NCBI GenBank assembly: GCA_013203755.1
Contig: JABMPI010000557.1
Location: 1-6,913, forward strand
Source: Bacteroidota bacterium
GTDB lineage: Bacteria > Bacteroidota > Bacteroidia > Bacteroidales > Prolixibacteraceae
Length of the DNA stretch: 6,913 bases
Direction of reading: 5' to 3'
A program made the translations under genes and the position numbers. This document shows, piece by piece, positions 5,783 through 6,913 of the stretch. The notes below the pieces were generated by a model. It was not told the origin of the DNA. It saw nothing but the letters and a program-made list of their open reading frames with translations, and ran no database searches. Position 1 is the first letter of the stretch; each line of letters opens with the position of its first letter.

Positions 5783-6604
5783 ATGGATAAAATAATTACA
5801 TCAAAAACGTTTGCATTTTTTGCAACCCTGATTATTATGTTGTTAGTAACCATGACTTTATTTTTACCGATAGCTAATATCGAAAAGCTGGTTATTAGAA
5901 TACTGTTTATCGTTTGTTTTTTTATTTCATGGAAATTGTTTCAAAAGCGCGGTTTTACCAACGCCAAAAACCTTGCTTTCGCATTTATGGCTTTGAATTT
6001 TGCCTTTTTAGTTGTTTCCTTTTTTACTTCGTCATTCTGGAATCTGGATCAGGAGACTTCAAAAGGATTTGCTCTCATTAAACTTAGCGATGCTGTTATA
6101 ATAAGTTTAGTTCTAATCCTGTTTTTTAAATGGGGAGGTTACAAATTAAAAAACATCTATTTAACAAAAGGACGTTTAATTCCCGGGTTAATAACCGGAA
6201 TCCTTTTGTTTATCGTATTTGGTTATTTGGCAATTAAAAATCCGCAGCAACCGTTTGATCCCGGGTTTTTAAGAAACAATTATGTTTGGATACTAATTTT
6301 TGTATTTGCGAATGGGTTTATGGAAGAGTTAATCTTCAGGGGAATTTTCCTGAAAACATTAATCCGGTATATGAAACCTGTTTGGGCCATTGTAATCACA
6401 TCCATTTGTTTTGCAGCCCCCCATCTTACTGTTAATTATGCTCCCGATGTTTTAATTTTTGCCGGGATTGTATTTTTGCTTGGAATGATTTGCAGTTTTG
6501 CCATGTATTACACCCGAAGTTTAATTGCCCCGATGCTTATTCATGCCGGGGCCGACTTAATGATAATTATTCAGGTATTTGCTTCTTACGAAGTAATTCG
6601 TTAA
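5783..6604 (+). CDS. CPBP-family (Abi) intramembrane metalloprotease
   Basis: A 273-residue, very hydrophobic protein with about eight membrane segments. It carries all three motifs of the CPBP (CAAX protease and bacteriocin-processing) family: EELIFR (E181, E182, R186), FAAPH (F210, H214) and HAGAD (H254, D258). The length and the C-terminal placement of the motifs fit a complete, active-looking member. Relatives include eukaryotic Rce1, which trims prenylated proteins, and bacterial members tied to bacteriocin maturation or immunity. No bacteriocin or prenyl-protein gene is nearby, so the substrate is unknown. ATG 5783 begins with MDKIITSKTF directly before the first membrane segment. It stands alone, with 395 bases to the previous fragment and no gene after it in the window. 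Confidence 0.85.
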   Translation: MDKIITSKTFAFFATLIIMLLVTMTLFLPIANIEKLVIRILFIVCFFISWKLFQKRGFTNAKNLAFAFMALNFAFLVVSFFTSSFWNLDQETSKGFALIKLSDAVIISLVLILFFKWGGYKLKNIYLTKGRLIPGLITGILLFIVFGYLAIKNPQQPFDPGFLRNNYVWILIFVFANGFMEELIFRGIFLKTLIRYMKPVWAIVITSICFAAPHLTVNYAPDVLIFAGIVFLLGMICSFAMYYTRSLIAPMLIHAGADLMIIIQVFASYEVIR

Positions 6605-6664
6605 AATGATTGTGAGCTTATTTACCTTATTGGAATGTTTTATTGTCGTATTCCTCACCCCCAA

Positions 6665-6680
6665 TCCGCCAACTGGCGGA
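6665..6680. repeat. Short perfect hairpin
   Basis: TCCGCCA-AC-TGGCGGA, a 7-bp GC-rich stem with a 2-base loop, 60 bases after the protease stop. It lacks a T run, so it is a poor intrinsic terminator. It looks more like a dispersed REP-type palindrome. Confidence 0.5.
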
Positions 6681-6723
6681 GCAATCGCTACTTGTAAACA
6701 ATACTGGTTGTATGCAGCGAAAA

Positions 6724-6748
6724 GTCCCCTTTAGGGGATTTAGGGGTA
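6724..6748. repeat. AGTCCCC-TTTA-GGGGA-TTTAGGGGT element
   Basis: The palindrome TCCCC-TTTA-GGGGA (6726-6739) is followed by a second TTTAGGGG. From memory, this word is a frequent intergenic repeat in Bacteroidota. It occurs once here. Region 6605-6830 otherwise shows no gene. Confidence 0.5.
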
Positions 6749-6829
6749 AAAAGACAAATGCGACATTATACTGTTTCTCATACTTATATTAAAAACTAAA
6801 TGTGCTAAAGACAATTGGCATGGAAACAT

Positions 6830-6890
6830 ACTGCGACTGAGACTGCCAACTTCTTTTCCTAACTTGCAACCCGAAACCTGTAACTTTGTC
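6830..6890 (+). repeat. Degenerate CTG-phrase repeat tract D
   Basis: ACTGCGACTGAGACTGCCAAC, then CTAACTTGCAACCCGAAACCTGTAAC, using the same words as tracts A-C and in the same orientation. It shares a 15-mer (6841-6855) with tract B and runs straight into the right copy of the 39-bp repeat. Confidence 0.75.
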
Positions 6891-6909
6891 TTGCGATGTC
6901 TTACTACTT
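6871..6909. repeat. Right copy of the 39-bp direct repeat
   Basis: Identical to bases 1-39. After it the window reads AATA and ends. In the left copy the corresponding text runs to TACTAAT followed by ATGGA, the vsr start. The last A here may therefore be the first base of another vsr ATG. Confidence 0.95.
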
Positions 6910-6913
6910 AATA

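Noticed and set aside
1..6913. A defence or other novel multigene system
   Set aside because: The four intact genes belong to unrelated common families, are widely spaced, and the nuclease genes present are all broken.

Overview
The window looks like chromosomal DNA of a Bacteroidota bacterium, most likely a marine or anaerobic Marinilabiliales/Prolixibacteraceae-type genome. The reasons are AT-rich genes, starts without Shine-Dalgarno sequences, a TAnnTTTG-type -7 box before one gene, a lipoprotein with a PQQ-like beta-propeller, and intergenic palindromes of a kind I associate with this phylum. The lineage is an inference from style; no rRNA or marker gene is present. Every gene and gene remnant is on the + strand.

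Layout: (1) 1-150, one copy of a 39-bp repeat followed by a decayed 5' piece of a vsr gene. (2) 290-1345, an intact Aah1-type adenine deaminase (often annotated add). (3) 1346-1824, a gene-free stretch with CTG-rich degenerate repeats and two related repeat blocks just upstream of the next gene. (4) 1825-3066, a lipoprotein with a PQQ-like beta-propeller. (5) 3067-3239, more CTG-type repeats. (6) 3240-3600, a second vsr copy, broken by a 70-bp palindromic insertion. (7) 3734-4840, a family 3 membrane acyltransferase. (8) 4857-5066, a third vsr copy, cut off just before its catalytic W-H-x-H, followed at 5127-5387 by the C-terminal end of an NAD(P)-binding protein. (9) 5388-5782, repeats and palindromes. 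(10) 5783-6604, a CPBP-family (Abi) membrane protease. (11) 6605-6913, small palindromic repeats, then CTG-type repeats ending in a second copy of the 39-bp repeat that opens the window.

The four intact genes (purine salvage, envelope lipoprotein, membrane acyltransferase, membrane protease) share no obvious pathway, and wide repeat-filled gaps separate them, so each is probably its own transcription unit. The unifying feature is the space between them. Three co-oriented remnants of the vsr mismatch endonuclease gene, each keeping its 5' end and missing its 3' end, punctuate the ordinary genes. Two of them lie beside CTGYAAC/CTGCGACT repeats, and the last bases of the window suggest a fourth copy starts at the edge. 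Either vsr has repeatedly spread as a free-standing endonuclease gene and decayed, or the 5' vsr segment plus its repeat leader is itself the mobile or recombining unit. No complete novel system is visible.
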